64,000 nucleotides of DNA from Flammulina velutipes (lineage: Eukaryota; Basidiomycota; Agaricomycetes; Agaricales; Physalacriaceae). Position 1 is the first letter of the stretch, and every line of letters starts with the position of its first letter. The stretch is taken from contig CM022378.1 of NCBI GenBank assembly GCA_011800155.1, forward strand, positions 372,001 to 436,000. The letters are read 5' to 3'. Of this stretch, positions 10,232 to 21,500 are shown piece by piece. Made by a program: the position numbers and the translations under genes. The notes beneath the pieces were generated by a model. It did not search any database. It saw only the letters and a program-made list of their open reading frames with translations, and was not told where the DNA came from.

Positions 10232-13200
10232 CTATACATTTTCCAGATCCCCTTTGAGATGGTCCGTAGCATCAAACATATGCTCTTCCAAATCCTGAAC
10301 ATCAAGCATCAGTGAAACACCCTAAGAAATCAATGAGTGAACGTACCACTCTCGAATCAAAAACCATCCCACACGCCTTCCGGTCAGGACCACGCCACAA
10401 ACACGGATATATCCCAGGTGCAGAACGGAAAGGCGAGCGTTCGCGTGGCTGCTGGCCAGGTCCCTGGGACGCTGGCACCTGAGAATTCCTATTCGACATC
10501 CGTCCCACACTCTCCTTCCTCACAACTTCGCTTCGATGCGGCAACGGGACACGATCTTCCACGTCCCCGTCCCTTCCCTCATCGTCGTCATCTTCGTCGT
10601 CGTCCTCCCCTGCCTCCCTCCTCCTCCACCGCGCCCTCTCCTTCTCCAAATCCCTCTGCACACGCCTCAACCTAACATCCCGCTCAGCGACCTGACTCCT
10701 CAACTCCTGGTTGGTAACCTCTAACCCAGCATGCTCCCCAGCCTTCCTCCGAATCTCGTCGTTCATCATCGCGTCCTTCTGTTGCACGAACGACGCAGTC
10801 GTCTGCCATGCCCTGGCATTCGCCTCCAAAAACTCGACGCGCTTTTCCAAGGTCGCACGTATCAGCGCAACACCATCCGACGCCTGCTTCTCCGCAATCT
10901 TCACCCGCTCCTCTAACAGCATGTTGTCCCTTCGTATCTCCGTGACATAAGTTGACTGCTGTTGGTACTGCTCCTTGAAGAAGTCTCGGTCCTTCGTCAG
11001 CTCGTCGATCTTGCGCAAGGCATCCTCGTGAGCAACCTCTAAGAGCTTCGACCCTCCTGATGACGTTGTGCGTGCTTTTAGAGAATCACACTCCTTCCGT
11101 AGAGAGACGACAAGTTCCTGTGATGAGAGGAGGTGTCTCGCCAACGTCGCGGGATCGTCTGCCATTTGCATCGGAGCCAGCCTGTGGACAGGCGAGAGCA
11201 TGGCATCATCCTCCGGATATCCTAGATCCATGTCCTACACTCAAAGATTAGCGTCGTCAACAAAAAAAAACAAGTTAGATCATACATTGGGATCGTAGTC
11301 TCCCTCGTCTTCGTCCACTTGGTCCGCCGCTTCCTTCGCGCGCTCCTCCTCCCTTTGCTGCATTTCCTTCTCCTCTTGTTCGCGCGTCTCGGCTGCTAGA
11401 CGTTCTCGTTCTTCCAACTCCTGCCGTTCCCTCTCCTCAGCCTTCTGACGCTCCAGTTCCTCCTGCGCTAAGCGTTCACGTTCCTCCTCCTGCAGGCGCT
11501 CTCGTTCTGCCTGCTCAGCCATCTCCCTCTCTTCCGCCTCCTTCTTTTCCTTCTCCTTCTCCTCCCTTTCTCGCTGCTCTTTCTCTTGCTGCTCTCGCTC
11601 CTTAATCTCGTTCAAGATATCCTGCGTCGACTCTTCTTCCTCCAACCTTCGCGGACCTTCCACCCTCTCTGGAACGCTCCCACTGTTCTCGATCGTGTCC
11701 TCATTCGACTCTTCAGGATCCTGAGCACCCCCATCGTAGTGCATCAAGAACCCCTCATCTTCCGACGATACAGGTGGCGGGAGCTCCAAAACTGGTGGCA
11801 GTTCCTTCTCCGGATCCTCAATTTCCCCTTCCTCTAGCTCCCCGCGCACGGCTCTCTCCTCCCGAAGTAACGACCGCCGCCCATTCGGGATCTTCTTCGC
11901 AGTTGTCTTCCGCTTCGGCGCCAAAAATACCTCCAGGCGTCTCTTCTTTGGTGGCGAGCCCTTCTCCCTTCGCTTCGCCTCATCAGCCAACTGCTGGCCC
12001 CGCCTTTGAACATACTCCCCTGCCTCATCATCGGACATTGAGATTTGACTGGGTCCAGGTTTGATGGGGGAGCTAAAGTCTTCGATCGACTCTTCCTGCG
12101 AATGCGTCGGAGCCTCCGCAGACAGGAAGGGCATGAACGAAGCCTTGGTCAACTGTGGAAGAGGCCCGACCTTTTTCCCGCTTCCCCCAGCAACACTCGA
12201 TTTCGATGGCGAACGACTTGTTTTGGAGGGCGAGCGACCATTCATACTTCGAATGACAGAGCTCTGGGGAGACGGCCTTCTCTGCGCAGGCGTCGTCGAT
12301 GGCCCTCCCGCAAGACTCGACTTGGACGGCGAACGTCCATTCATGCCGTTCATAACGGAGCCTGGCGAGGATGATCTTCTCTGCACAAGAACAGAATCCT
12401 GGGATGGTTGGGTTTCAGGCACAACGCCGTCCGAGTCCTCCACAGTCTGCTGGTTGGGAACTTCATACTCGCGAGCGGGTAAAATAGCTTCCAGGTTCAG
12501 CGACGCTGCGGCCTGGCGTTCTTCCTCCGCGCGTCTTTCAATCTCCGCAATCTCCCGATCGAAGAGCTTTAGTCGAGCGAGCGCTGCTTTGGAAAGTTTA
12601 GGTTGGTGTGCCGAGGGGTTGCGTAGTGGTGTTAGGGATGTAGGCCGTGGTGATGATAGTACATGAGCAGGAGCAGGAGTAGGAACTGAAGTTTCGCGGG
12701 GCTGGGGAGGTGGAGGAGGAGGGGTAAGTTCTCTGGGAGGTGGTCTCGGAGATGATGGTGCAGCGACCTCCTCCTGTTCTAGTGAATCCTCAACCATCTC
12801 GATTATGGGTGTATGTTGTCGAATGGGAGGCGACGGTGGCGAAGTAGATGGACTCCGACTGTTCGAGGGGATAAAAAGCGCGTGCGTCTCGGTATCGCGA
12901 GTAGGATGAATTTTCGACTTTTTGCTCGGTCTCGAAGGTATTGTCTGAGAAAACGTAGCGGGGTCGGCGGGATCTGGCAGTAGCTCGTCCGTGTCCATCT
13001 CGTTATCGGACTGTGAGAGAACGCGTTTCCGTTTACGGGGGGATGTTGTTGGGGGAATGGGAATATCGTCAGCTTCAGAGTCGGAAGCAACTTTTCGACG
13101 AGCAGGTGGAGTTTTTGTACGATGAAGGGTACGATTGCGAGACGTCACGGTTGATGGCGGTTGGTCGTAGTCGGTCTCTTCTGCAATGTCGTCTTCATCC

Positions 13201-13580
13201 TGGATGGTGACATGTCGTCGAGTAGTCGTAGTTGACGTAGACGCTGCGCGAATACTGCTCTTCCGAGGCTTTGTCGCTACAGGCCGGTTGAGCATACAGC
13301 GAAAAGACGAGCAACATCACATACAAGATTTTCGTTTCTTCTTCTTCTGTCCTTTGCCTGAAGCCTCCCATGTCCTCCTCAAATGATCTGTTACCTCCGT
13401 TTTCGCGACCCAGCTCTGCGCCCACGGTTTTCCGGTCGATGGATCTTCGCCTGCCCAACGAACCTTGTAGCCTTTCCGCTTGTCCTCCGCTGTAATCTCA
13501 ATCACTGGCCACATATCGTCCTGGCTATCGAACGTATTTTTCTCGTCAACAGAGGCAGCATCGCTGTCGCTGTCCGCCAT
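10232..13580 (-). CDS. Chromodomain protein with coiled coil and C-terminal C2H2-like zinc finger
   Basis: Four exons join cleanly through GT-AG introns at ~13282-13329, ~11243-11289 and ~10300-10346. Residues ~20-70 form a chromodomain-like fold (WPVIEITAEDKRKGYKVRWAG, then WVAKTEVTDHLRRTWE). A long Ser/Pro-rich region holds two SPSKSS-type repeats and several Lys/Arg clusters (likely nuclear signals). A ~100-residue Glu/Arg/Gln coiled coil follows, then a second coiled-coil segment. The last exon completes a zinc-finger-like pattern, C-X8-C-X11-H-X6-H, in PCLWRGPDRKACGMVFDSRVD and onward. Start 13580 (MADSDSDAAS) is preferred over an upstream in-frame Met because the domain follows directly. 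A chromatin-binding nuclear role is an inference from the chromodomain and finger; I do not recognise an orthologue name. Confidence 0.8.
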
Positions 13581-13969
13581 CGTCCTCACTGTTGGAAGAG
13601 CGCGTCGTGGTGGTCGAAGGTCAAGGTGGGTTAGGTCACACTTGGTGACGGTGACGATCATGTGACCCTTCATTTACCGTTGAATCCATTGTGTGGCGTT
13701 TTTGATTTATTCTATCCCACCACGAACAATGGGCTGGAGTAAATTATGCCATTGTATAAATTAGCATGCTTTTGTATTTCTCTGAGAGTCAATGATACTT
13801 CGGTCCGGCGGTGACAACTCGCACCATCAAATCACACTTGTCATCCTACCACCATCTCTATTCCTGTGGTTCTTTGCTCTGTCTCCGTCTCATTCCGAAA
13901 GAAGCTTTCTGCTCTTCACATCTTCCCTAGTCTTTTGAATTTCCATCTTTAGGAAGCCACCTAGCCATC
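13581..13969. promoter_or_regulatory. Divergent promoter interval
   Basis: A 389-bp gap separates two head-to-head genes (chromodomain gene on -, hypothetical gene on +) and must hold both promoters. A TATAAATT word occurs near 13755, about 215 bp before the + gene start, and a pyrimidine-rich stretch precedes that ATG. No defined operator is visible. Confidence 0.4.
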
Positions 13970-14762
13970 ATGGGCTCTAGTCAGTCACTCGCAGAGAACA
14001 CCGAGCCATTCTACCCTACCGAGAAAGATGTTCTCTCACTACAGAAATACCTCCTTCCCTACTTACCCGTCGAGCTTATCGACGCCATCCTAGACATGGC
14101 CGAATACTGGCCAAGCGTTCATGCCGAACGTTTCCTCGATGTCGAGGTTTTCTCTGCTAGCCATGACGACAGTCTCTACCCTTCCTCCGAGCTCTGCTAT
14201 CTCGTTACACCACGTATACCCCGAAAGGCCAGGCTCATAAAACAAGTTGTGATACAAACCGAGAGCCACGACCAAGGATGGGGAGGCGAGCCGGAGCACA
14301 GAGGTACGCACACAGATACAACGCCCTAAAATAATCTAAATCTCTGAAGGAACTTACAACGGCTCTTGGACGTGGTTTGAAGCCGCGATTCTCCGATCCG
14401 ACAATGACAACACACCGTGGTGGTTGGCTAGTGTGGCGCACGGACTTCCCGTCGATTTATTCTTGGAAGGAAAGGCACGAACGCAGGCAGAACTAGTTGC
14501 AGCTCGCGGTTCTGAAGTGGTGCTTCCAGGGATTGGTACATCTCGCTGGCACGTCACCGCGAACTTGACGGGGCGTGCTGAATACAAACGGCACACGCTA
14601 TGCTGGCGCCGGGATGACGACTGTCAGCCTGGGAATAACGACAGAGGTTGGCGTGGGTCCTATGCCCAGTTTGTTGATGCGTTAGAGGCGGGAGACAGAG
14701 TGGCGCTAATAGTCAAGACGAAGGTACTGTTCGTCAACCGTTGTGCCAGACAACCCTGCTGA
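13970..14762 (+). CDS. Hypothetical basidiomycete protein, two exons
   Basis: The start ATCATGGGC at 13970 opens MGSSQSLAENTEPFYPTEKD. An intron of about 47 nt (GTACGC...CTGAAG, ~14305-14351) joins EPEHR to GTYNGSWTWFEAAILR, giving about 248 residues that end at 14762. The segment LLPYLPVELIDAILDMAEYW resembles the opening of F-box-like regions in fungal proteins, but no second half of an F-box can be confirmed. The C-terminal half contains Trp/Arg-rich conserved-looking sequence (CWRRDDDCQPG, DRVALIVKTK). Function is unknown. The start fits a clean 5' leader and the only long frame in this interval. Confidence 0.7.
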
Positions 14763-15386
14763 TTCTAGTTTTTAGTTTCCCTTGTGGACTAATCATGTCC
14801 GGCAAGCATCGGTTGACATATTCTACACCATTTGAACAGCCGATGATGATTATCCACTAGCCATGTAACGTGCTAAACAGTAATCACGTTGGCATACTTG
14901 TATTCTTACAGGAGAACGGTGGTTCTAGTTCTGTGGAGCTTCTCAGTCGAAAAGGTTCTTCAATCTCTTGGACGGTGGAATTTCGACCTGAGAGCTTTAG
15001 TTGCATCATCTACCATCAAGTCTTGCAAACGGACTTGTGAACCTACTATCAGCTCAATCTCATGGCCCTGCCTCTGTGTTTTCTCCATTCCACTTTGATG
15101 TAATTTCTTGGTGCTGAGAATGCGATATCGACCTTTCATCACACCAACCTATCCGCCACCACACGCAATCTTTTTGTGAATACCTAGTCTATCACACAAA
15201 AAATAGTGTCCACTCATTGCAGAAATACTGTCCTCGCTTCGAGGTTTACGGATCATTGGGGTGTATTCCTTGCCATTGCCCTATTCCCACAGCCGTTCTC
15301 GCAGAGTCTACGCCCGCATAACGTACACCGCGAGGAAATAGAACGTCGAAAGGATAGTGTACACGATGTTGTCGTCGACGGGATGC
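14763..15386. other. Intergenic, nothing seen
   Basis: About 620 bp between convergent genes. The short frames present (60-70 codons on both strands) have no domain, start context or splice partners. Confidence 0.5.
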
Positions 15387-15977
15387 CTATGAACAGTGTC
15401 CGGATTTGAACAGTTTATAACCTAGATGAACTGAGCAAGCAAGCAGCAAGACATAGACAAAGAACGAACCTCCTCCCTCTAGATACGAATCCATCGCATT
15501 AAAAGCATATCGCTTGAGCTCCCGTTCCAACAGCCACGCATCCTCACAGGTAACGAAGCCGCAGTCATGCAGCACGCAAATGGCCTCGATGAACCATAAT
15601 CTGGAGCTGAACTCTGCGGGATGGGTATTGGTTGTATCGACGGTATTGAACGTCGCTGAGAGTTCTTGGACAACGTCTGCGAACGAGCCTAATCCGTGTA
15701 GATCCGCGAGGCGGACCATGGCGACGGTCTCTGTGCTGGCATGAAAGTCGACGGTACTGTCCATCTCGAATGCCCAGCGACCGGCTGAGCCTAGGCTGGG
15801 GACGTTGGCGACGTGGAAGAGGGAACCCGCGCTGCCCATGGGTGGTTTGGAGGCGTCTGGGACGAAGAATGCCCAATCCCAAGTCGTGTAATCGCCCCGA
15901 AACAGCAGCACCGCATAAAGGCTGCCACCTTCCAGCTGAGGTGGCAGTATCTCGCCGGCCTGCGCGTCGTTCGCCAT
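15387..15977 (-). CDS. Hypothetical protein
   Basis: A 196-codon frame starting MANDAQAGEILPP at 15977 with no signal peptide. Motifs include LYAVLLFRGDYTTWDWAFFV near residue 25 and RLWFIEAICVLHDCGFV near 130, followed by a helical segment with acidic and aromatic residues. A 39-nt GT-AG segment near the 3' end (GTTCGT...CTCAG) could be an in-frame intron. Removing it would delete a hydrophobic stretch (FFVYVLLLACS) that otherwise looks like a C-terminal membrane segment. Proteins of this style are common in Agaricomycetes, but I cannot name the family. Confidence 0.6.
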   Translation of the reverse strand: MANDAQAGEILPPQLEGGSLYAVLLFRGDYTTWDWAFFVPDASKPPMGSAGSLFHVANVPSLGSAGRWAFEMDSTVDFHASTETVAMVRLADLHGLGSFADVVQELSATFNTVDTTNTHPAEFSSRLWFIEAICVLHDCGFVTCEDAWLLERELKRYAFNAMDSYLEGGGSFFVYVLLLACSVHLGYKLFKSGHCS

Positions 15978-16087
15978 CGTCGACGTCGTCGAGAGAATAT
16001 GCTTTCGTCACGTTCTCAAGGCACATCGATGATCGTCAGGTTCGCCATCCCCAGCCTTGTGGTGTCATTGCCTCATGGTACTCCATC

Positions 16088-16170
16088 TCCCTCTTAGCTC
16101 AGCGGTAGAGCGCGTCACTAGTATTCGTTCGAATCATGACGAGGTCAGTCGTTCAAATCGGCTAGAGGGA
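16088..16170 (+). tRNA. tRNA-Thr (AGT) with 12-nt intron
   Basis: The acceptor stem TCCCTCT pairs with AGAGGGA. The D-arm is GCTC/GAGC with loop AGCGGTA. The anticodon stem CGTCA/TGACG encloses loop CTAGTA-(intron)-A, which puts AGT at the anticodon. The T-arm AGTCG-TTCAAAT-CGGCT pairs fully with one wobble. The intron (about 12 nt) starts one base after the anticodon, the standard eukaryotic position. Confidence 0.88.
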
Positions 16171-16171
16171 A

Positions 16172-16177
16172 TTTTTT
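16172..16177 (+). terminator. Pol III T-tract terminator of tRNA-Thr
   Basis: Six T residues two bases after the acceptor stem. Confidence 0.7.
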
Positions 16178-16469
16178 GTGGAGGTCTGCCTGGGTATAAC
16201 CATATAAGAGTGACACGTCGATTTGAGGGCCTCTAGTTGGCGAAGATGAGTCAGAGATTTGCTTCGTTCTACCACTCATGAGTATTCCTCTCAGTACTTC
16301 GGGCCATCATTTCACCATCCCTGTGCCATTTCCAGCTCCCAACGCCCGTCAGAGACGCCGCTTGAGGGAGAGAAGTGACAGGTTGACAAGATCAAAACGA
16401 GATCTTGCACCTATAGAATACTGCGTGTGGTGATTGACGTTGACGTGGACAATGCATTGATTACGGTCG

Positions 16470-16476
16470 TATAAAA
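16470..16476 (+). promoter_or_regulatory. TATA box of the peroxidase pseudogene
   Basis: TATAAAA lies 38 bp before the pseudogene ATG and corresponds in position to TATAAAG of the intact paralogue. Confidence 0.55.
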
Positions 16477-16513
16477 CCCAAGAATTCAACGATGACTAGA
16501 ACTCGTAACGCAT

Positions 16514-17257
16514 ATGCATTCTTACTGTGGTATTTCCATCGTTGCGCTTTGTGCTTTTCTGCAGTTCTCGTCGGCGACTCGAGTGAGGCACGACGATGTG
16601 GATGACGGGATCCCCAGAGTCAAAAATGCACGCAATAAAACTTGCGTGCCGTCGTACGGAATCCGCGACGCTATAACGGGTGACATCTTTCATGGTAAGG
16701 CATTTCTTACTTCGCGTAAAGCTATTTCTGACTTGATTTCTATCAGGACGCTGCAACGACTTGTCTCGTGCAGCTATCCGGCTTGCGTTCCACGATGCAG
16801 GTAAGGATGTGAACTAAGTGTTCGTATATCATAACTGATCGTTTAGCTCGCATGCCCCGGTGGTCCTGTCATCAAAACATATGTGGGACGTCCGAAATTT
16901 ACGACCATCAATCCTGATGGGCTACTCCCGGACACCAACGCCCCCGTAGACGTTCTACTCGCACGTTTCCGGGATATGGGCTTCGATACAAGGGAACTTA
17001 TGGCTCTGATTGGAGCGCACCCTGCATCAAAGCAGAGATTTGTGGACGTATCGAGGGCAGGACAGGCACTCGATTCGACGGTCGATCTGTGGGATGTACG
17101 ATTCTGTAAGTGTTTCCCTGTAACTGATGTGGCGCCAGCGTGAACTGATTGAATTGAATAGATTCTGGAACACAGAGGAACGAGACATCTGAAGCAGGTA
17201 AGTTGACAATGCACTCTTGATTGTGATGTTCTTATTGGAGACGTTCGATCCAGATAC
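16514..17257 (+). pseudogene. Peroxidase pseudogene, 5' part (interrupted by Plavaka transposon)
   Basis: A close relative of the intact peroxidase, inverted relative to it. It keeps the signal peptide (MHSYCGISIVALCAFLQ), a GT-AG first intron, the distal-His exon (RAAIRLAFHDA) and the proximal-His exon (ELMALIGAHPASK). The two exons between them (about 80 residues in the intact gene) are missing: a single intron now runs from the distal-His exon straight to LACPGG. At 17257, just inside the last exon after the splice acceptor, the Plavaka element interrupts it. The rest continues at 29468. The internal deletion alone would disable it; which damage came first cannot be told. Confidence 0.9.
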
Positions 17258-17296
17258 CATCACAAAAATGGGGCAGGGTATGTAGAAGTATATATG
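17258..17296 (+). repeat. Left TIR of the Plavaka element
   Basis: Starts CATCACAAAAATGGGGCAG and continues GGTATGTAGAAGTATATATG. It matches the complement of the right end with about five differences. Confidence 0.88.
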
Positions 17297-17319
17297 CAAA
17301 GTTGGGGGGTTATATAGTA

Positions 17320-17470
17320 TTAGATACGTACCAGTGTACCAATAGATAGGAATGAATAGCCTATGATAAACTATGAAAGGGTATGTAAAGGTATGAATAA
17401 TTGCAGGTAGGGTATGTAAGGGTATGTATAGGTGCAGGTAGGATATGTAAATGTATATATAGGTGCATGG
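17320..17470. repeat. Left subterminal GGTATGTAA repeats
   Basis: GGTATGTAAAGG, GGTATGTAAGGG, GGTATGTATAGG and related words recur every 15-30 bp. The same words, on the same strand, fill 29215-29345 near the other end. Clusters like this are where CACTA-group transposases bind; that role is inferred here. Confidence 0.7.
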
Positions 17471-18119
17471 TCATTATACAAGCATATAAATAGTCAATGG
17501 GGAGGTATACAACACAAGATATATATTACAATGAGTACCCAACAAAAAAACCCCTCGCAGATTCAAAACTCGTATCAAGATCTTTTGTATTCCCCGATCC
17601 CCCGCCCTACAGCTTCTTTATCGCCCCAACGCCTTGGCAAGTTACGTAGAAATTGTCGACGGTGGGCGTCGTCCGGCTGCGGGGGTACGCCAAATAATCA
17701 AAGCTCTCGCTCGCGCATCGCGAATGGTCCCCGTCCTCGCTATGGAAGCAGTGGCTTGTCCATCGCAGGCGGTTTTGATAGTCAAACGCCCGGATCGTCC
17801 GGTGCTTGTGTTCGCCATCGGGCAGGCGCCTACGATACGATCGTTAGTAAGTAGAAAGATAGAATAGAAAAATACAAAAACGTACACAATAAACCAAGTC
17901 GGGGGGATAAATCCCAACTCAGCGAGCAAACGAGGTGCTTGCGACGCCACACAGGACGAAACCCAGTGGATATGGCCGAGCTCCCAGTTGATGCGGAGCG
18001 TGGCGTTGGTGGGTGCGTTGCAGGCGTACGAGTTGACGATATAAACGCCGAACGAGCAAGTGTTCATGCTAAAAAGTTTAGCAAGTCGCGAACGATGAAT
18101 GAAAACTTACCTTGGCGGT
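17471..18119. other. Plavaka interior, possible short gene, unresolved strand
   Basis: On + a 107-codon frame starts MSTQQKNPSQIQN at 17531; an overlapping + frame (17634-17867) and a - frame (17642-18067) are also open. None has a recognisable domain. TATA-like TATATATTACA just upstream of 17531 makes a short + gene possible. Confidence 0.25.
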
Positions 18120-18450
18120 AAGAGGAGTGTTGGAAGTAAGTTTGCGACCGCGATCGCGAGATAGTATTGAACGAGGCAGTAAGTCGGCGGGACGACCGGA
18201 AGAGGAAGCGTACGGGGCGGCGAACGACGGCGGGACGAAGACGATTCCCAAACGAGCAATTCGCGAGTCGACCAAATTGGTATTGCTCGCGGTGACCAAA
18301 AGAGGATGGGTTCGGGGCGGGAACGACGGCGGAACGACGAGAGTCTCAAACAAGTAAGACGCGACGCGACTAAAGTGGAAGTGGTCGGGCGACCGGAAAA
18401 GGAAGCAAAGGAGGCGGCGAACGACGGCGGACTGGTCCCAAACGAGTGAG
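18120..18450. repeat. Imperfect ~100-bp repeats with CGAACGACGGCGG core
   Basis: Three spaced copies of GGMGAACGACGGCGG followed by AAACRAG (near 18218, 18320 and 18414) plus GCGAGTCGACC-type words lie 3' of the transposase gene. This GC-rich block differs in composition from the AT-rich element ends. Confidence 0.6.
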
Positions 18451-18503
18451 TCGGAATCCGAGCAAAGGTGGCCCGCTCGAATAAAATAAATATTAAGTAC
18501 AAT

Positions 18504-21500
18504 TCATTCGCCGTCAGTCAAAGGATCGTCGCCGTCGACGGAATTAGGAGGCGATTCAAAGTCTGAAAAATCTCCAACCCCATCCCCATCCTCATCATAC
18601 CACTCATCGCGATCCGACCAAGAATCGACGTTGACCTCTCCATCATCCGAGTTATCCCCACTGCAATTATCCGAATTGTTCACATCTGCGTCGTCCGAGT
18701 CGTCGTTGTCCGAGTCGTCCTGGCCACCCTGTATGAATGGAACACCGAAAGCATCGACAAGGTCGTCGCGAAAACATTGAGTAGAAGTATAGGTGGAGCG
18801 ATGGCCAATTCCCAAGCCCGTGAAGCGCATGAGCATGTCACTGTCGGCAAACCTGGAAGTTGTCAGAATCACACTAGCAGGGGAATGGAATCTAACGTAC
18901 TGATTGACGTTGTACGACAAGTATTCCAAGTCATACGGCCTTGCAATACTCGGATCCAAGTCAGTCTTCTGTCCTCCACTAAAACGCGGCACAACATGGA
19001 CTCCACGGATGACTTGATTGGGGTCAATGAAGCCAAGCGCGTTCGGAGTGTCCAACGAAGGGAAGAAAATGCGGTGGAGACGTCGTTTGCTGAAGCCGCC
19101 GAGAGATCGAGGACGATTATCCACAATATACCATCGCACCCATAGCAGTTCAATTCTTTGAAATTCATCCGAGGCAGATGACTTGAGCTTAGCGTTGACA
19201 TGAATGATCTTCAGTACGTGCGCGTAGACATAGGAATGGGATGAGGGATCTGGGGAGATAACCATAATGTCGGGTCGAGTCTTGGGCTTGATGATGTCGA
19301 CCATACGACGACGGTCATACGCTGTATAAACCAAACGCATGAGCTTATGAAATTGAAGGCCATCCATGAGCTTGACGTCAGCCAATTGGGTTGAAGAGTA
19401 AGAGTGGCCATTGGCGCAAGGAACACCCAGACGATGAAGGATTTGGGCCATTAGTCCAGCATGAAAGACCTGTATAAAAATCAGTTAAGAAAAAACGTGA
19501 TCGAAAAGTTGCCCCACTAACAGGGGCGACTACTGCAGGATCTTCAAGGTGAGCAGCGAAGAATGCCCGCTCATCCATGTGCTGGCTAGAAGATACAGAG
19601 ATTTGATAATGCAAATCACTGGAGATAACCGCCAAAAGTGCCGACCTATTAACGCGTATTGGTGATTCGGTCTTGGAGTTATTCCTACGAGCCATAATCT
19701 TCTTTATACGCTGCATTCGTCGCTCCCATCGAACAATCTGTGGGACGTAGCGGACCTTGTTGGTACGGATCTTGTAGATTGTTTTCGCTCGAGTGTGTTG
19801 AGCTTCGAACTAGAGGAAAGGTAAGTCGTGACTTTGGGATATTCAGGAAACATACCCCAGAAGTGCTATAGTTTCCCGTTGTTCCAGATTGGCGAATCAT
19901 TTGAGCAACATGGCCAATGGCGTGGTACTTGTAAAAGTTGAGATGAAACTTGGCCGTTGTTGGGTTTGACGGTGTAGGGTTCTTGTTTTTGGCGGTGCGT
20001 CGAATTCGAGCAGCGACTTCTTTGGGGAGAAGATGGGTGTCATGGCGCTTACAGACCTTGCGAAGGAATTGGCGGAATTGCGTTCCCAGTGCTGAAGTGA
20101 GTTTTTCTAGCACATGAAGAGATGATTCGGTGTGAACTCGAAGTTTCGCGAATCGATCCCAGGACGATACCAGGTAGAGGAGCTCCATAGTAACACGGTT
20201 TTCCTGAGCGTCTGGGAGTAGGCCATCGTAGCATGAAATAATACACTGGAGATCATGAGTGGAATTTTGACAAGGAGATATGAATAACATACCTGGCAGA
20301 TGTCCTCGAAGTCGCGGCAGGCAAACTGCTTCATATCAGCGACGTTCTTGTGGAATCGTCGGATTCCGCCGCGTCCAAATGGTAAGATCGCCCTAAACCT
20401 TTGATTGAACTCGTCGATGGCACCGTCACCAACGTCGTGCAATAGGCGGAGTAAGTGAACGAACAGGGTCCTAAAGACACCATTGTCCCACTCATGCATA
20501 ACATCCGAAAGGACGAGCTCGTAGAAGTTGACGTTCGAGTCCTCGACTGTCTCAACGAAGAAAGTAGAAAAGGCATTCTAAAGACAAAGTTAGATCAACA
20601 AATCGGAATGAAATAGAAATACACACCCTGATCAGAGTCTCTGAACGTTCCTTGAGAGTATTATCGACGTATTTACTTTCGGTCCCCTTCCCTTTGTGGA
20701 AAATGGTATGGCGAGCGTGTTCAACGCGATTCCGTCTGGACTCATCATCAATCCGTCGTTTCTTCTCGTGGTTCTTCATGTCAGAGGCCATTCCCATCTT
20801 GTAGACGTCTGCCTTTTCAACCAAGCAGAGGGCACATGGACAAAGGGCCTGCTGGCGGATACAAGCGTAAAGGACTTTTTCCATGTAATCCGCCGATTGG
20901 GCAAAGAAGCGGATAAAGAAACGCCTCCGTACTCCATCGTGACACTTCCTCACAGTTCCATGTATGTAGCAAGCGACGAGGGCAGGATCACTCAACAAGA
21001 GTGCATAGACAGCCTGAAAGAGCTCGCGCTTCAAGAACCTCAGCTCCTCGACTCGTGGGTGGCGGCCAAATTCCGCCATGTAGATATCACGCACTTGCTC
21101 TTCTGGAAGCTAAGGATAATTATTAGAATTCGCACAACGACTAGATCAAGAAAAGTACCTCGGGAAAGTAGCAGAAATGTTGGATAGCGAAACTCTTAGG
21201 GACCAGACGAATGTACTCGGTGAGTAGACCGTTCGTAGCATAACCAGGCCAAAGCTTCGCATCTCCAAAATTTGCGAGCAGCGTTCCGTCACTGTACAAG
21301 ATCGCTGGGATGACAACTATCTCAACCAAGTCATCATCAAACAATGCCACACCCTTTCGTTGCTTGACTCGGATATCAAAAGCCCATTGTGCCTTCACTG
21401 CGTGCTCCATGGTATTAAGGTAGCGTTGAGACGTGTAGACCTCGCCAAAAATTGTCTCAGAATGAGAAAGGTCATCAGGGTTGGGGAAGAAGCGCTCCTC

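Noticed and set aside
12061..12666. 201-codon plus-strand ORF
   Set aside because: It lies antisense to the Ser/Pro-rich part of the chromodomain gene, whose exons and domains are consistent. It is a frame shadow.
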